The position numbers were made by a program, and so were the translations under genes. DNA of 64,000 bases from Polymyxa betae (taxonomy: Eukaryota; Endomyxa; Phytomyxea; Plasmodiophorida; Plasmodiophoridae): contig RBZT01000588.1 of assembly GCA_003693705.1 (NCBI GenBank), positions 145,256-209,255 of the forward strand, read 5' to 3'. The notes under the pieces are model-generated. The model saw only the letters and a list, made by a program, of their open reading frames with translations. It had not been told where the DNA came from and searched no databases. This document shows positions 45,940 to 56,864 of the stretch, piece by piece. Each line of letters starts with the position of its first letter. Position 1 is the first letter of the stretch.

Positions 45940-47269
45940 ATGTCGCGTGATGAGACCGATCTGCAGGAGTCGTCGTCATCAGATCGGGCCATTTTCTTGC
46001 AAATCGATAATATAGTATCGAACCCGGTTTTGTCTGCAGGCCCCGAACAGCATGAGACCAAAGACGTGTAAGCTCGCTTTTCCTTGTATCTCATTGTATT
46101 CATTGTAGTCAGGCCGCTTTCAAAGCTCGAGCAGTTTTTCGTCGATCTACATAATGTGTTTCTGGAAGAGAGCACCGCAAAAGAGAAATCCTCGCCAGAA
46201 GGCGATCTTAGTTTAAATGTGCCACAAAATCCGATAGTTCAAGCAGACCAGTTCATACAGTATGTATTGATAGCAGTCTGGCGTATTGTTAATAACAGTT
46301 TTGTTTAGCATGGCTAAATACCAAATGGATAATTTAGTCCAGCTTATTGATACGGTTGTAAACCGGACTGGATTAACATTTAGTCGAGTAGCGCCGACGT
46401 CTCGGCAGGCTCCATCTCAAGATGCATTATTAATGACAGCCAGAACCAAACGTACACATCTCCGATTAGCTTCCGAGATGCTAAGTAGGGGCGCCGCATC
46501 CATTCGATCCAGCTGCGAGATCTCGCGAACATCGGTTGACGACCTCAACAGAATTGGAAGATTTTTCCATGTCGTTCAAAATTCTAATGGTGGCATGGCT
46601 GTGAACCTCTCGCTGCAGCCGACCAAACCCTCTTTAGTCGCACTGATTCAAGGCGACGATGGGCGCTTCACAGCCCAGGGCGGTACCACATCCAATCTGA
46701 TCGCCGACCTTAAAACGAAATTTCACGCTGGGCTTTATCGTCTCGTATATGACAGCATATCAACTAATAAGTCGTTCAAGATGCATCGCCTGGCTGATCG
46801 GATAGTGTGGAAAGACACTGATTTTACGGTCGAAATCAGTCCTGATTTAACAGTGTCGGGAACAGAATTCTCTCTGGCAGTTTCTGTTCGGCTCATAACA
46901 GACCTTCTGGTGGATTTACGAAAGCGAAACTTCGGGGAGCATTCGCAGCCAAGTAGTTCGCATTTTCTGCAAGTGATGCAGTTTATCGAGCACGAACATG
47001 TCTGCAGCAGACTCTCGTCTCTGTTTTCCAGATTGGTGGCATCACATCGCCATGTGCTGAATATCAGAGAATTGTATTCGGATTCACTTCTTCATTCTGG
47101 GTGGTGTATCAGTCTGAGGAATTCGTTCCTTGCTGAGGTCATTGTGGAAAACGCTGAGGTTATTGTTCGATGCTTGTCAAGCTCACCTTGCTCGGCATAC
47201 CAGGCTCGATGTTGTAATATATTTCTCGTAGAGCTGGTAATAGTAAATGCCGTTCAACAACGGTTGTAA
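45940..47269 (+). CDS. MED17: Mediator head subunit MED17-like
   Basis: Three exons joined across introns near 46028 and 46262. After an N-terminal acidic region (MSRDETDLQESSSSD) the segment TARTKRTHLRLASEMLSRGA, then DDLNRIGRFFHVVQNSNGG, follows the MED17 layout. There a K..L..AA.IL.KGAERL helix precedes the FN.ELL.LR..W.L block. Downstream VNLSLQPTKPSLVALIQGDD, FTVEISPDLTVSGTEF and a helical C-terminus fit the domain order loosely. MED17 scaffolds the Mediator head and contacts Pol II. MED10 lies about 3 kb away. The resemblance is weak, so this call is tentative. Confidence 0.4.
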
Positions 47270-48176
47270 AACCAACTGCTATTTATTCAGTAAAACTCAG
47301 CGAATTTTAATCTATAATAACATCGCTTACCAATATTGATATGCGTATCGTACCGATTTATCTTTTTATTAACAATAGTAAATAAAAGTTTTTTCTTTTT
47401 ACTCTCGATTTCATGACTGTTTGGATTGCTTCTTGTCAATCTTGTGTGCATTTGAATTGGGTTTTATAAAAAAGCCGCAAAGCAACCGAATTCAACACTA
47501 CAGAGTCTGGATATCTTTACCAGAACATTCTGTTAGAACTGCATTCTCACACAATTTGCCTATCTGGTCTGGTTTGGTGACAAATTTTCGGTGGTGGCCA
47601 TTGAAGCCAAGCAACCCTACTGGAGCCAAGCCAAACAAGCTGGAATCAAATGCATAAATGGCGTCTCATAACGAGCTCAATTCTCATTCACGAGATAGTC
47701 AACTTTGAAATAGGATAAAAAACGTTGATGCCTTCCACATCAGAACGCCAGCCAAGACTTGAGAGGCAAAACGCAAGAGCCTATGAACAGATTGCTGCCA
47801 TAGTGGCGAAGGCTTCAACGAAGAACAGAGATCATGGTTATTAAGGAACCGGTTCGTAACGCCTACACTCCCCTGACCCTAATTAAACCCGCCTACACAC
47901 CCTGACCCTAATTAAACCCGCCTACACACCCCTGACCCGAATTAAACCAAATGACAAAAGGTCAAACGGCTACTCTCTAGGGGCCCTTCGTCCATGTAGT
48001 CAGGTCAACTCCGTGTGTGTGACAGACAGTGGGCGCGGCCTCCCATCCATTACCACTCTTGTTCATCTCTGTGTACTCCTGAACACATTCATCCCGATCA
48101 TATCGGCGAACATCAACTAATCACAGCCATTCGGCGTTCGAAATCGGCGACCCGATCTACCTCGGTGTATTAACCC
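47270..48176. other. intergenic region with tandem repeat and a tiny ORF
   Basis: About 900 bp between two plus-strand genes. A 38-codon ATG frame at 47728-47844 (MPSTSERQPRLERQNARAYE at its start) is basic and helical, and could be a micropeptide or a first exon whose donor is lost in the following repeats. An exon-like frame near 47533-47667 (FAYLVWFGDKFSVVAIEAK) is preceded by an AG but has no partner exon and may be chance. Confidence 0.35.
47861..47949. repeat. three-copy approximately 30-bp tandem repeat
   Basis: Units begin at 47861, 47891 and 47920 (30, 29 and 30 bp). Each is GCCTACAC(A/T)CCCTGACCC followed by (T/G)AATTAAACC, differing by single substitutions and one indel. The units contain CCCTAA-like cores but are not perfect telomere repeats. 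They lie in the intergenic region upstream of the ABCB10-like gene. Confidence 0.85.
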
Positions 48177-50092
48177 ATGTCAACAGCGGTTCCGATCGAC
48201 TTGGGCGAGCCGCTTCTGGCTCAGAGTCGAAAAAAGAAACAGCCGCTAACGCTGAGGAGGCTGTTGAAACAATCGTATCCCGAGCGATGGCTCTTGTTTC
48301 TTGCTAGTATTGCGCTGTTCGTGTCAACTATCACGTCCTTAGCTGTACCAATATTTATTGGGCGTGTGGTTGACGAGTTAGTCAAGATGTCACGTGGTGA
48401 AGTGTCGAGGTCTGAAGCCAGATTTACCATTAATGAGACCATTCTTGAACTGGTCCTGGTTGTTTCTGCTGGCGGTGTATTCGCATTAATGAGAGGATAT
48501 CTATTCACGCTTTCTGGGGAGCGGATTGTCGCTCGGATTCGGAAGCAGCTCTTCCAGAGCTGTATACGGCAAGACATAGCCATGTTCGACAAGACGAGAA
48601 CTGTATGACTCAAACGGATTTATTTTCGCTGAATTTTATTTAAATAATCGTTCAGGGTGAGCTTGTCAGCCGATTAGCCTCGGACACAAGCGTCTTGAAT
48701 AATGCCATCACGAGCAATCTCAGTAAAGCGCTTCAGATGTTTGCCACCGTCAGCTTAGGATTAGGTACGTAAATATAGGCGTACCTGTTTACTGGCTCTT
48801 ATCCAGTCTTAGTATATCTGTTCAAACTTTCAGTCCAGCTGTCATTGCTGATGATGTCTGTTATTCCCGCTGTCACCATAGTTGGCAGAATATACGGTCG
48901 CTATGTCCGATCGCTATCGAGGCAAACTCAGGATGCTCTGGCGCGTGCGTCGGAAGTTGCTGATGAGTCGTTTTCCAACATTCGAACTGTCAGGGCTTTT
49001 TCGAACGAGCAGTATCAGGCCGCTATTTATAACAAGCGAATCGACGAGACGTATGAACTCGGTGCTCGGGTCGCTTTATTATTTGGTTATTTCGTGGGGT
49101 TTATGGCAACTGTAGCTCCTCTATCAACAGTTTTCATATTATGGTCTGGAGCTATGCTCGTATTGAACCAGACGTCGCTAACAGTTGGTCTGCTGACAAG
49201 CTTCTTGCTTTTAACAGTAACCGTTGGGAAATCTGTTGCCGGCATATCCGGGCTGATATCAAACGTTTATAAAGCGATGGGTGCTAATGCTAAAGTTTTC
49301 GAACTGATTGATCGCCAGGAGCGAATATCTCTTAGCGGTGGAGTTGAACCAGAGAATTTTGTCGGCAATATTCGTCTACAAAATGTGGTTTTTACTTATC
49401 CGCAGCGTCCCGACACGGCTGTTTTAAATGGTCTTAATATTGAATTCCAGTCGGGCAAAATGACAGCTCTTATTGGCCCTAGCGGCGGCGGCAAATCGAC
49501 TATATTTGCTTTGGTCGAACGGTTTTATGATCCATCATCTGGACGTGTCACTTTGGATGGGCAAGACATTCGCGGTATCAACCTGTCCTGGTTACATAGA
49601 AAGATTGGTCTGGTATCTCAAGAACCCGTTTTGTTTGCGTGTTCCATTCGAGATAATATTGCTTTTGGAATAGAAAACGCTTCCATGGAAGACATTATAA
49701 AAGCAGCAACAGCAGCTAATGCTCATGATTTCATCATGAGTTTCGATAAAGGTTATGATACATTTGTTGGAGAACGTGGTCTTCATCTGTCTGGCGGCCA
49801 GAAACAGAGAATTGCTATTGCAAGGGCTGTTTTATTAGACCCCAAGATTCTCTTGCTGGATGAGGCTACTTCAAGTCTAGATGCAGAAAGCGAATATGTC
49901 GTGCAAGATGCTCTAGATAAGCTAATGAAAGGGCGTACTGTCGTCGTCATCGCACATCGGTTATCAACGGTTCGAGATGCTAATCTTGTAGCTGTCATTG
50001 ATCAAGGTCGTGTTATTGAGCAAGGAACACATGCTTCATTATTAGAACATAATGGCATATACGCTCATCTGGTTCGAAGGCAGCTCCAGTGA
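48177..50092 (+). CDS. ABCB10: ABCB10/ABCB8-type ABC half-transporter
   Basis: Three exons. The membrane domain has LLFLASIALFVSTITSLAVP, an approximately 30-residue loop, VLVVSAGGVFALMRGY and GELVSRLASDTSVL after a 53-nt intron. The intracellular loop EVADESFSNIRTVRAFSNEQ is typical of B-family exporters. The nucleotide-binding domain has Walker A IGPSGGGKSTIF, Q-loop LVSQEPVLF, signature HLSGGQKQRIAIA, Walker B KILLLDEATSSLD and H-loop VVVIAHRLSTV; all catalytic residues are intact. It forms a homodimer, in mitochondria for ABCB10 and ABCB8, though the N-terminus here (MSTAVPIDLGEPLLAQSRKK) is not a clear presequence, so a vacuolar location is possible. Confidence 0.9.
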
Positions 50093-50277
50093 TCAAATTC
50101 AGTATTCCCGCGCGGCGTGCTCACAGCCTTCCGGTCTGCATCCATCTCAATGCAGTATTCTGATGCTGTTTGCCAAAGTTCGATATATTTACAGAAGAAT
50201 TTGTATATATTCATATAAAGAAACGATTTAGTGAACTTTTATTGTCGCAGTTGATTGACGCATATAGTCAGCAATTC

Positions 50278-51025
50278 ATGTCGACGCCAAGACGTTCTTC
50301 GAGGCGTCAACAGAATTCATCACCTCGCCTTTCAAACGACTCATTAGTCGCATCGGTCTCTTTGAACATTGACGGGGCCGATGCTAATCCTGTCGAAGCT
50401 GCCCAAGAATTAGATCCAGGGAGGCGGCAGCCTGAGGTATCTAACTCCCGGTCTATACCCCAATCGGACATCGTAATCTTGGCAGTCAAATTCAAACGGA
50501 TGCTTGCAACTTAACTTGTGTTAACAGATTAACAATCAGTGTGCAGCCGACGGTTATCGTGCTTTTCTGGAAAACCAGGGGTCTGTTGGCAGTAACGATC
50601 TGCAAAATCTGGAGAGGCAATTGGAAAGCGCTATCGACACATTGTGGCAGAGCGCCGTGATTGTGGAAAATTTCACAGACCAGTCTCAAGAGAAAATTTT
50701 TCATGCAAATATTCGCAAGTACATGGGCTATCTTAGTAATATTTCCAAGATCGCATCGAAAATCGACATCGAAATCCCAGGCCGTGTTCTAACGTCGGTT
50801 TTTCGTTGCTAATTATGTTGTCCGTCATTCGTCTAATTGGAACTCAGAAAGATCGATAGCGGTGGTAACCCAGACTTGGTCACAAAAGAACTGGCAGAGA
50901 TTTGCAGCGCCAAGAACGACGAAACTCGGGGCAGGATCTTTTCTACGCGAATATTTCGAGACATTTTTCAAGCGGAAGTTGACGCCTGGAATGAGAAAGC
51001 TCCTCTCGACGATGATGTCATATAA
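50278..51025 (+). CDS. MED10: Mediator middle subunit MED10
   Basis: Three exons. After a Ser/Arg-rich N-terminal extension (STPRRSSRRQQNSSPRLS) the core is NLERQLESAIDTLWQSAVIV, then FTDQSQEKIFHANIRKYMGY and ISKIASKIDIEIPGRVL. Splicing at an intron that removes the stop-containing segment joins this to KIDSGGNPDLVTKELAEICS and GRIFSTRIFRDIFQAEV. The D..IP..V...ID.G.NP...TKE pattern is diagnostic of MED10. It links Mediator's middle module. The stop codon is 5 bp from the stop of the converging neighbour gene. Confidence 0.85.
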
Positions 51026-51030
51026 AGTGA

Positions 51031-51615
51031 TTATTTACCGATGGCATTGTTTACCTTTTTGTTTCCCATAGGAATTCGTACAGGGACGTGCGGGAAGTCG
51101 ATCTGGGCCATCCAATGCGGCGTCCAGCGAAGGTCAATGGGATATAATCGGCTCGTTTTCCATCTTAGATTCACACGTTGCTCTCTTTGAATCGATTTCA
51201 ATGATGCTCCATGTCTCATCATTGCCTCGGTGGTCTGCCGATCATGCAATCGCATTTGTTTTTCATGATTCAACTGTTGTCGGAAATACTCTTTCTCGTT
51301 ATTCCTCATTGCGACAACTTGTTCAGGTGTTGGGTAATTTTTGAACGACGCTTTTCCTTTGTATCTGTCTTCAGGACGATTCAATATCGGGCTTGCTAAT
51401 CCAGACTCAGCTTTGACCAGTTGTTGGTTCAGATCCACTTGTAGCAACTTCTGTCGGAGTGTTGACCTCGACCTTATAACCGCACATGGGATATCGGAGC
51501 GGTAGGTTAGCGGCTGTTTCGAATTTGTCTCTTCAAATGAAAATAATTCTTTGTCTAATTCGTAAATCGCAGTTTGTAGTGGATCTGGGGCATTGCTTTC
51601 TTGGCTAATTTGCAT
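51031..51615 (-). CDS. orphan basic protein, about 194 aa
   Basis: The ATG at 51615 (MQISQESNAPDPLQ) is used because the longer frame begins with GTG. Hydrophilic, with a Gln/Lys/Arg-rich central helix (NEKEYFRQQLNHEKQMRLHD) and an aromatic, proline-containing end (PIDLRWTPHWMAQIDFPHVP). No signal or membrane segment. The layout (coil plus short aromatic/Pro motifs) is seen in microtubule inner proteins, but that is only an impression. It converges with MED10, with only 5 bp between stops. Confidence 0.5.
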   Translation of the reverse strand: MQISQESNAPDPLQTAIYELDKELFSFEETNSKQPLTYRSDIPCAVIRSRSTLRQKLLQVDLNQQLVKAESGLASPILNRPEDRYKGKASFKNYPTPEQVVAMRNNEKEYFRQQLNHEKQMRLHDRQTTEAMMRHGASLKSIQREQRVNLRWKTSRLYPIDLRWTPHWMAQIDFPHVPVRIPMGNKKVNNAIGK

Positions 51616-51764
51616 CTCTTCTGCATTCCTGGCTAGTGAACGGCCGCGTGCCACAGTCGTGCATTTTTTACACTATAAAAGATTTAAAGCGAAACCAAAA
51701 AAAGCGTGCAAGTTTGTTGTGAAATCCTCTTGTGTACGCCGAGACGAAAATATCTTATACGAAC

Positions 51765-52617
51765 ATGGCTGCAATCGATGATCAGCGACAAGAACCCGGC
51801 GCCAAGCGGATCGCGCCGGGATTGTATCAGCTCGCTGAACTCTTAAATCCCACAAAACAAGCGAATCTGTTTCGATCGCTGCGATCGGCTTCGACTCAGA
51901 TGCGATACAATCCCAGCTCCGTCCTTCCAGCAACAGAATCTTTACCGATTGCTGGCAGCAAACAATCGTCGGTTTGGAAGACACCCAGAGTCGTTGATCC
52001 CGATGAACTTCTACCTCCTTGTCGAATTTTAAAACGGCACCAGATTGAGCAATTGGTGCTGTTGAACACATGGAAGAATGACGACCTGTCGATTCCGTTC
52101 GAATGGGTCAATATCTGCGATAAAGCTGCCGACCTAGTCCACGACATTCTGTCGCCTTTCTTTCCCGCCTTAATTCATTCGAGTAAGGGGCAGCACGGCT
52201 TCAGTCTGGCACTGCTAATGGCGCACAGACATGTATTTCACCAACGACCAGACTAGGTTTCGATCGGATGCCAAACTGCCCGGCTGGCGAGTTTGGGTAT
52301 CATTGGGCTGTAAAGCGAACGTTGCTGTTCATGCAGGTGCGAAGACGCTAAACTTGGAGATGTTCTCGGGCGACGCATTGGTGATGAATACGTCACCACG
52401 ATATAATTTCGATATAGCTGTGATGGCCATACAACTGGGCACCTGTCCACCATCATTAACCAATATAGATGTGCGACTTCAGAATGGCAGATGCAATCTG
52501 ATCCTGGCAGAGGATGCCAGACACGATACGGTTCGCGATAAAGAGCGACTTCTGCGGAGAACATTCGAGATCCACAGGAAGAAACTGTGGAAAAAACAAG
52601 CTCCGTTTGTCCAATAA
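51765..52617 (+). CDS. AlkB-fold 2-oxoglutarate oxygenase-like protein, active site atypical
   Basis: Two exons joined by a 46-nt GTAAGG..CAG intron. The N-terminal half has IAPGLYQLAELLNPTKQANL, the usual lead-in of AlkB proteins, and PFEWVNICDKAADLVHDIL. The core reads NMYFTNDQTRFRSDAKLPGW, then RVWVSLGCKANVAV, EMFSGDALVMN and a C-terminal arm. In active AlkB enzymes a HxD sits where RSD occurs here, the distal His follows the SGD segment where RYNFDIAV occurs here, and RxNLTFR is LQNGRCNLILAED. The fold is recognisable, but the iron ligands seem not conserved. It may be non-catalytic or a misread exon. Confidence 0.5.
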
Positions 52618-52652
52618 GCATGCTTTGGCCGCGAAAAGCTGCAAAATGTTTA

Positions 52653-54223
52653 TCATGATATGACCCATCTTCGTCCACCATCCTCAAACACGGCACGAAT
52701 GAATCCCTTTTGATGAAGCGTGTCGATCATTAAAGTAATCATACCTTCAGATTGGTCTAAGGTTTTCACCAATGATTGCAATGACTGTTGGAAAGTCAGC
52801 TCTAGTGAAGATGAAGAGGACAGTCATGTTTACCAGCGGTTGTGTAGTGCTCTTGAAACAATTGAAAACTTCCATGATTTGCTTCTGTGCATAACCAGAT
52901 CGATAAATACTTGGAAGCTTACTGAAGTCCAAAAGTGATGACCGGTCAGCTTCCAATAAGGTTTTAAAGCGAATCTCATCGTCTTCAGACTGCAGGGAAA
53001 ACGAGTCAGTTGTATCTTGGTTTATCAGCGCGCCTATATCAGCTAGTTTCCGAGTGGATGGTTTCGGTACAGAAAATGAGATGGACTGATCCAAATCGGA
53101 TCCATCAAACTCAGCTGGTTGAACGATAAGCAAAAAACAACAGAATGGGAAACGACTATCGCATACGTAAGCGGTCGGAAGGAAGCCGTCTTGGGGAATC
53201 AGATTTAACGGATGAGATAAAAGACAGATCCAGGCTGGACTTAGTCACGGCATCTTGTCGAGCCTGATTAGGATCGATATTGAATTGTGGAGAGTTCAGA
53301 GTTTGGCGGAATGGAGGTGATGAGAAATCGGGAGTTTGCAGGCATTGACTGATTACAGTATTAGGCTTGGCAACTATTCCTGAGATTTGCTTACTCAAGA
53401 CGAGAATTAACGATTTGCCGATTACACGTGGTAGATGACATATCGGGTGTTTTAGAACTGGACCTGAACCATAGTTGAGCTCATCGAGGATTGCTCAGTG
53501 GATAAAGATTACTCAATCCTTGGTGTGGCTTCAGATGCAGCTGCTTTCTTTGACGTTAATAATGGCGATTTCAAGTCAGGCGTAAGCCTAGATAACATCT
53601 AAATGACGGCACCGGCTGCCCAAAACGATGGAAGTACCCAAGCGATAATGGAACGCCAGATTTAGGCTTTGAGCTAATTAACGGTGAAGTCAATTGAGGC
53701 GTCAGATGCGTTGGTCTATCAATAACTTAGATAGCGTTGAAAAGGCAGAAAACCCCAACCTATCCGATTTGTTGATTTGGAATCCTGATTCCAAAGGCAA
53801 TATCTCAGGAGAAACAAATTGAGGACGATGATTCCTGGCATAAATCAGTATTTCTTGTCAGTTACAAAGTAACGCTCAACTCTTTTGAACGTTCTTCAAA
53901 ATCAGCCTCATTGGGCGTCTCCTGAACTACAGGCACAGCGCTCGAGGCATTCTCTGATCGACACTAAGCCGAAATTGAAATCGACGAGGTTAGGATGATA
54001 AACCTGTTGAGGATCCCAGAGGTTCAGCAGGCCGATAACCAGCGAAGAATTGAGTCCACGTTTGCAGATGTTGGCTTGCAGAACGTATCGCCTGCGTATA
54101 CTGCTGTGTAGCACGATGGATTCCAGTAACCACGGATACGATCGAAGCCAGATGGACATCGATGCGCTGCAGATCGGAAGTGATGGCAATCTCTATTTCT
54201 TCCACCGACTCATACTGATTCAT
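52653..54223 (-). CDS. ASK1: Ask1-like DASH/Dam1 complex subunit
   Basis: Multi-exon; several junctions are unresolved. The start MNQYESVEEIEIAITSDLQR, followed by IDVHLASIVSVVTGIHRATQ, QYTQAIRSA and LQTWTQFFAGY, matches the Ask1 N-terminus (an E.LE.EIT..LQ.ID.N pattern, a Y helix and a W..FF element). A long middle part carries many SP/TP sites (LQTPDFSSPPF, LTPQLTSPLIS, LTPDLKSPLLTSKK), as expected of a CDK target. The end has LDFSKLPSIYRS and the final MITLMIDTLHQKGFIRAVFE. DASH rings couple kinetochores to microtubules and are best known from fungi. It converges with the AlkB-like gene, 35 bp apart. Confidence 0.6.
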
Positions 54224-54587
54224 TTGGGACAAGCGATGGGGTGACGGGGTCCCCCAGCACAACTCCTCAACAAGCCAATTGAATATTCCGCCACTCTACT
54301 GTATACCCAACTTTCGTTTATTAATTCTTGGCGTTGATTTGTGATGGCGTACTGAATACTCGAGAAGTCAGGCTGTCAGAATGGGCTTGCGATCATTCGA
54401 ACTGGCTACCGATAAAATCTGAATCATGCCCATGACCCTTCAAAGGCATCGAGGTAATTTACCAACATATTCATATCCTTTGGTTTAATGCACGATGCTC
54501 ATAGGCAATGTATTCAGACTATCTGGAAGGGTTTTGAGCACCTGCTTGTGGCCCTGATGCCCGTCACACGTGATTTAGCCAGGGGAG

Positions 54588-55504
54588 ATGGCGGATCTTC
54601 AGATACAGGATATCGATTTCGAGACAGTTCGAACATGCAACGATGTCAAACGGTTGAAGGTCATGATCCAGTTGCTGAAGGATGAACCTTATTACCCCGA
54701 GCTGTTGGCATCTGCCATGGATCGCTTAAAGGAACTGTCTCCGGATTCGGCTCTGGAGATGTCTCCAGCTTCGTTTCTTGAGATCCCGAATGCCTCGGAT
54801 CTCGTCTCCTTTCGCGATTGGATCTCAAAACAAAATCGAATTGATGAGGAGTATACTGTCTGCACCATTTGTTTCGGTCAGTTTACTGCTTTTTAGGATA
54901 TGCACAAAAAAATCTGCTCCAATTGGTAGTACCGCCCCTGGAGAAGTTCCAGCCACAATTCAAGCTAATGAGCACAGGGCACAATATCTGAAAACAATCG
55001 GAAAAGAATATTTTAAATCGCAGGACTACAGTACTGCTGCCAAATATTACACAAAGGCTATTGAAACAGCCCCACCTAATTCTGAGACCCAATCAGTTTG
55101 CTATTTCAATCGTGCTAATTGTAACTTCCAGCTGAAACTATGGAAACAATGTGAAAAGGACGCCACATGTGCTCTCGAAATCAATGCAGAGTACATCAAA
55201 GGTAATATTGGAATCTCTCTGAGTCAGAAGCATTCACTGCTGCTCAATAGCTCTGTTTGTGCGTGCTAAAGCAAGAGACCTGCTACATAAATTTCAATTA
55301 GCTATCGACGATCTTAAATTAGCTTTGAAGCTTGATCCTGAAAATGATAAGATATCTTCGTATCTCCAAACAATGATTTCAAAAGTTCAGGTCGTAACTG
55401 AACAGAACTTGGATGCATCAAGTTCGTTCACAAGACTAAAAATTGTTGAAGTTGAAGAAGATGATGATGAGGGTAGTATTGTTATCAATTCAAGAGAAAT
55501 TTGA
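54588..55504 (+). CDS. SPAG1: short SPAG1-like TPR protein (dynein assembly factor)
   Basis: Three exons (introns about 46 and 48 nt). The N-terminus LQIQDIDFETVRTCNDVKRL, then LLKDEPYYPELLASAMDRL, corresponds to SPAG1's HLDF.YIEKC.DVK.L and YYPEL.E. segments. One TPR block follows: EYFKSQDYSTAAKYYTKAIE, VCYFNRANCNFQLKLWKQCE, KDATCALEINAEYIKALF and AIDDLKLALKLDPEND. The acidic end IVEVEEDDDEGS resembles the linker after SPAG1's first TPR domain. At about 270 residues it is roughly a third of animal SPAG1 and lacks the other TPR and RPAP3-C domains. The family helps R2TP/HSP90 preassemble axonemal dyneins. Confidence 0.7.
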
Positions 55505-55630
55505 AATTTTCAGAGATACCACTTCCAAAGGTTCACGTTCATTCGACACTGGCGTAGTCTGTCAACTTTAATTCTGCAACCTGTTTTGCACTTGAGTATT
55601 ACCAATTATAAGCCAGCACCGCTAAAACAC

Positions 55631-56702
55631 TCACAATCTCAAATCCTTTTGCCTTTGCTGGATCATTTCCGTTAGTACCTGCATTTGGTTAGCTGTGACA
55701 GTTTCTTGTCTTTGTAACCTTGAGGAAGCAGTCAACCATGTTATCTGATAGAATTATATGAATAATAACCATTGTGTCCCCGTTTTCATGAATTCAGAAT
55801 TCTTCATATCGCCAAGTCGATTCTCTTTGAGAAGCGTGCTGATAATGTCTTTCTCTTGGTCTATCCAGCTTGTAAATTCCAGTGTAATACCTGATTTGAC
55901 AATAGAGATGAATCTGTTATGATATGAACGTATTTACTCTGTAGATCTTTATTGCCTGCAGTAGCAATCCTTTTGGTCTCATTCAGTTCGCAAGTTAATT
56001 TTGCAATCTGTGAACTAGCAGCGTTCTTCGAAGCAGCAACCCCAGCGATCTTCCGTTCGATATTGAGCAATTCTGCTTCAAGTTCCTTCACCTGCTGAAA
56101 TGTTATCACGTTAGCCTCCATTGACTTGGACTACTTCTTGTGATGTAGCGGCTTTTTTCAAAGAAGTAGCTATCAGGGTTTCAAGCGCATTCTCATGCTG
56201 ACTGATTTTCTGTAAACTGGATTCTTCTAAATACCAGCAATGGTTTAGCATAGTGCGGGTTTACCAGAGCTCGACCTGCTCGCATTGCGCTCCCTTAGCC
56301 TTCTGCTTCGCTAAAGTGTTCTCTTTGAGCAAGAATTTTTTTTTTGCCTCCTAAACCGCCTCAAGACGCTAACATGTTGCCAGTCTCATTATACATCTAC
56401 GTTCATCGGATTGGAAATGTCACATAATATATGCCTCTTGGCCTCTTGCTGATACAGCCCGGAAAGATCGGATTTAACCTGATCAAGCTTCTTCTGCAGT
56501 AAACATGTTTCAGCGGGACGCCATTCAATTTCTACATTACGACTTGGTTGGAAATCAAGCACTGCCTGGCCACCTCCCGTCTTTGCTGGAGATCAGTACG
56601 TAGGCTATCCTGCAAATGCTGAGCGGCATTGATCTGCTGCAGCTCCTTCAGCATGCGTGCCATAAGGTCAGCACTTCGACTGCCCTCATCAATAATCGTC
56701 AT
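55631..56702 (-). CDS. coiled-coil protein, unknown
   Basis: Start MTIIDEGSRSADLMARMLKE, then coil segments spliced across short introns: LQDSLRTDLQQRREVARQC, KKLDQVKSDLSGLYQQEAKR, SLQKISQHENALETLIATSL and KELEAELLNIERKIAGVAAS. A final exon reads LQRQETVTANQMQVLTEMIQ. Two exon junctions near 56300-56420 are unresolved. Probably about 270 residues of parallel coiled coil; kinetochore, spindle and axonemal families all fit. It lies between SPAG1-like and the secreted repeat protein. Confidence 0.4.
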
Positions 56703-56864
56703 GGTGATATCCAAACGGAATTGCTGAATGAAAGAGCAGCCCCATCCCAACCCCAAAAGAACACTACAACATTTACCGTGATTTGAAGTTTGACAATGCA
56801 AATACATTAATGTTTATTACAAAAACGAAAAGTGGTCTTCGTTTGCTCCATGTACTGAGTATCC

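Noticed and set aside
47533-47667. Exon-like frame containing FAYLVWFGDKFSVVAIEAK
   Set aside because: About 45 codons can stay open by chance; no donor exon or start could be linked, and it did not extend the MED17-like gene.
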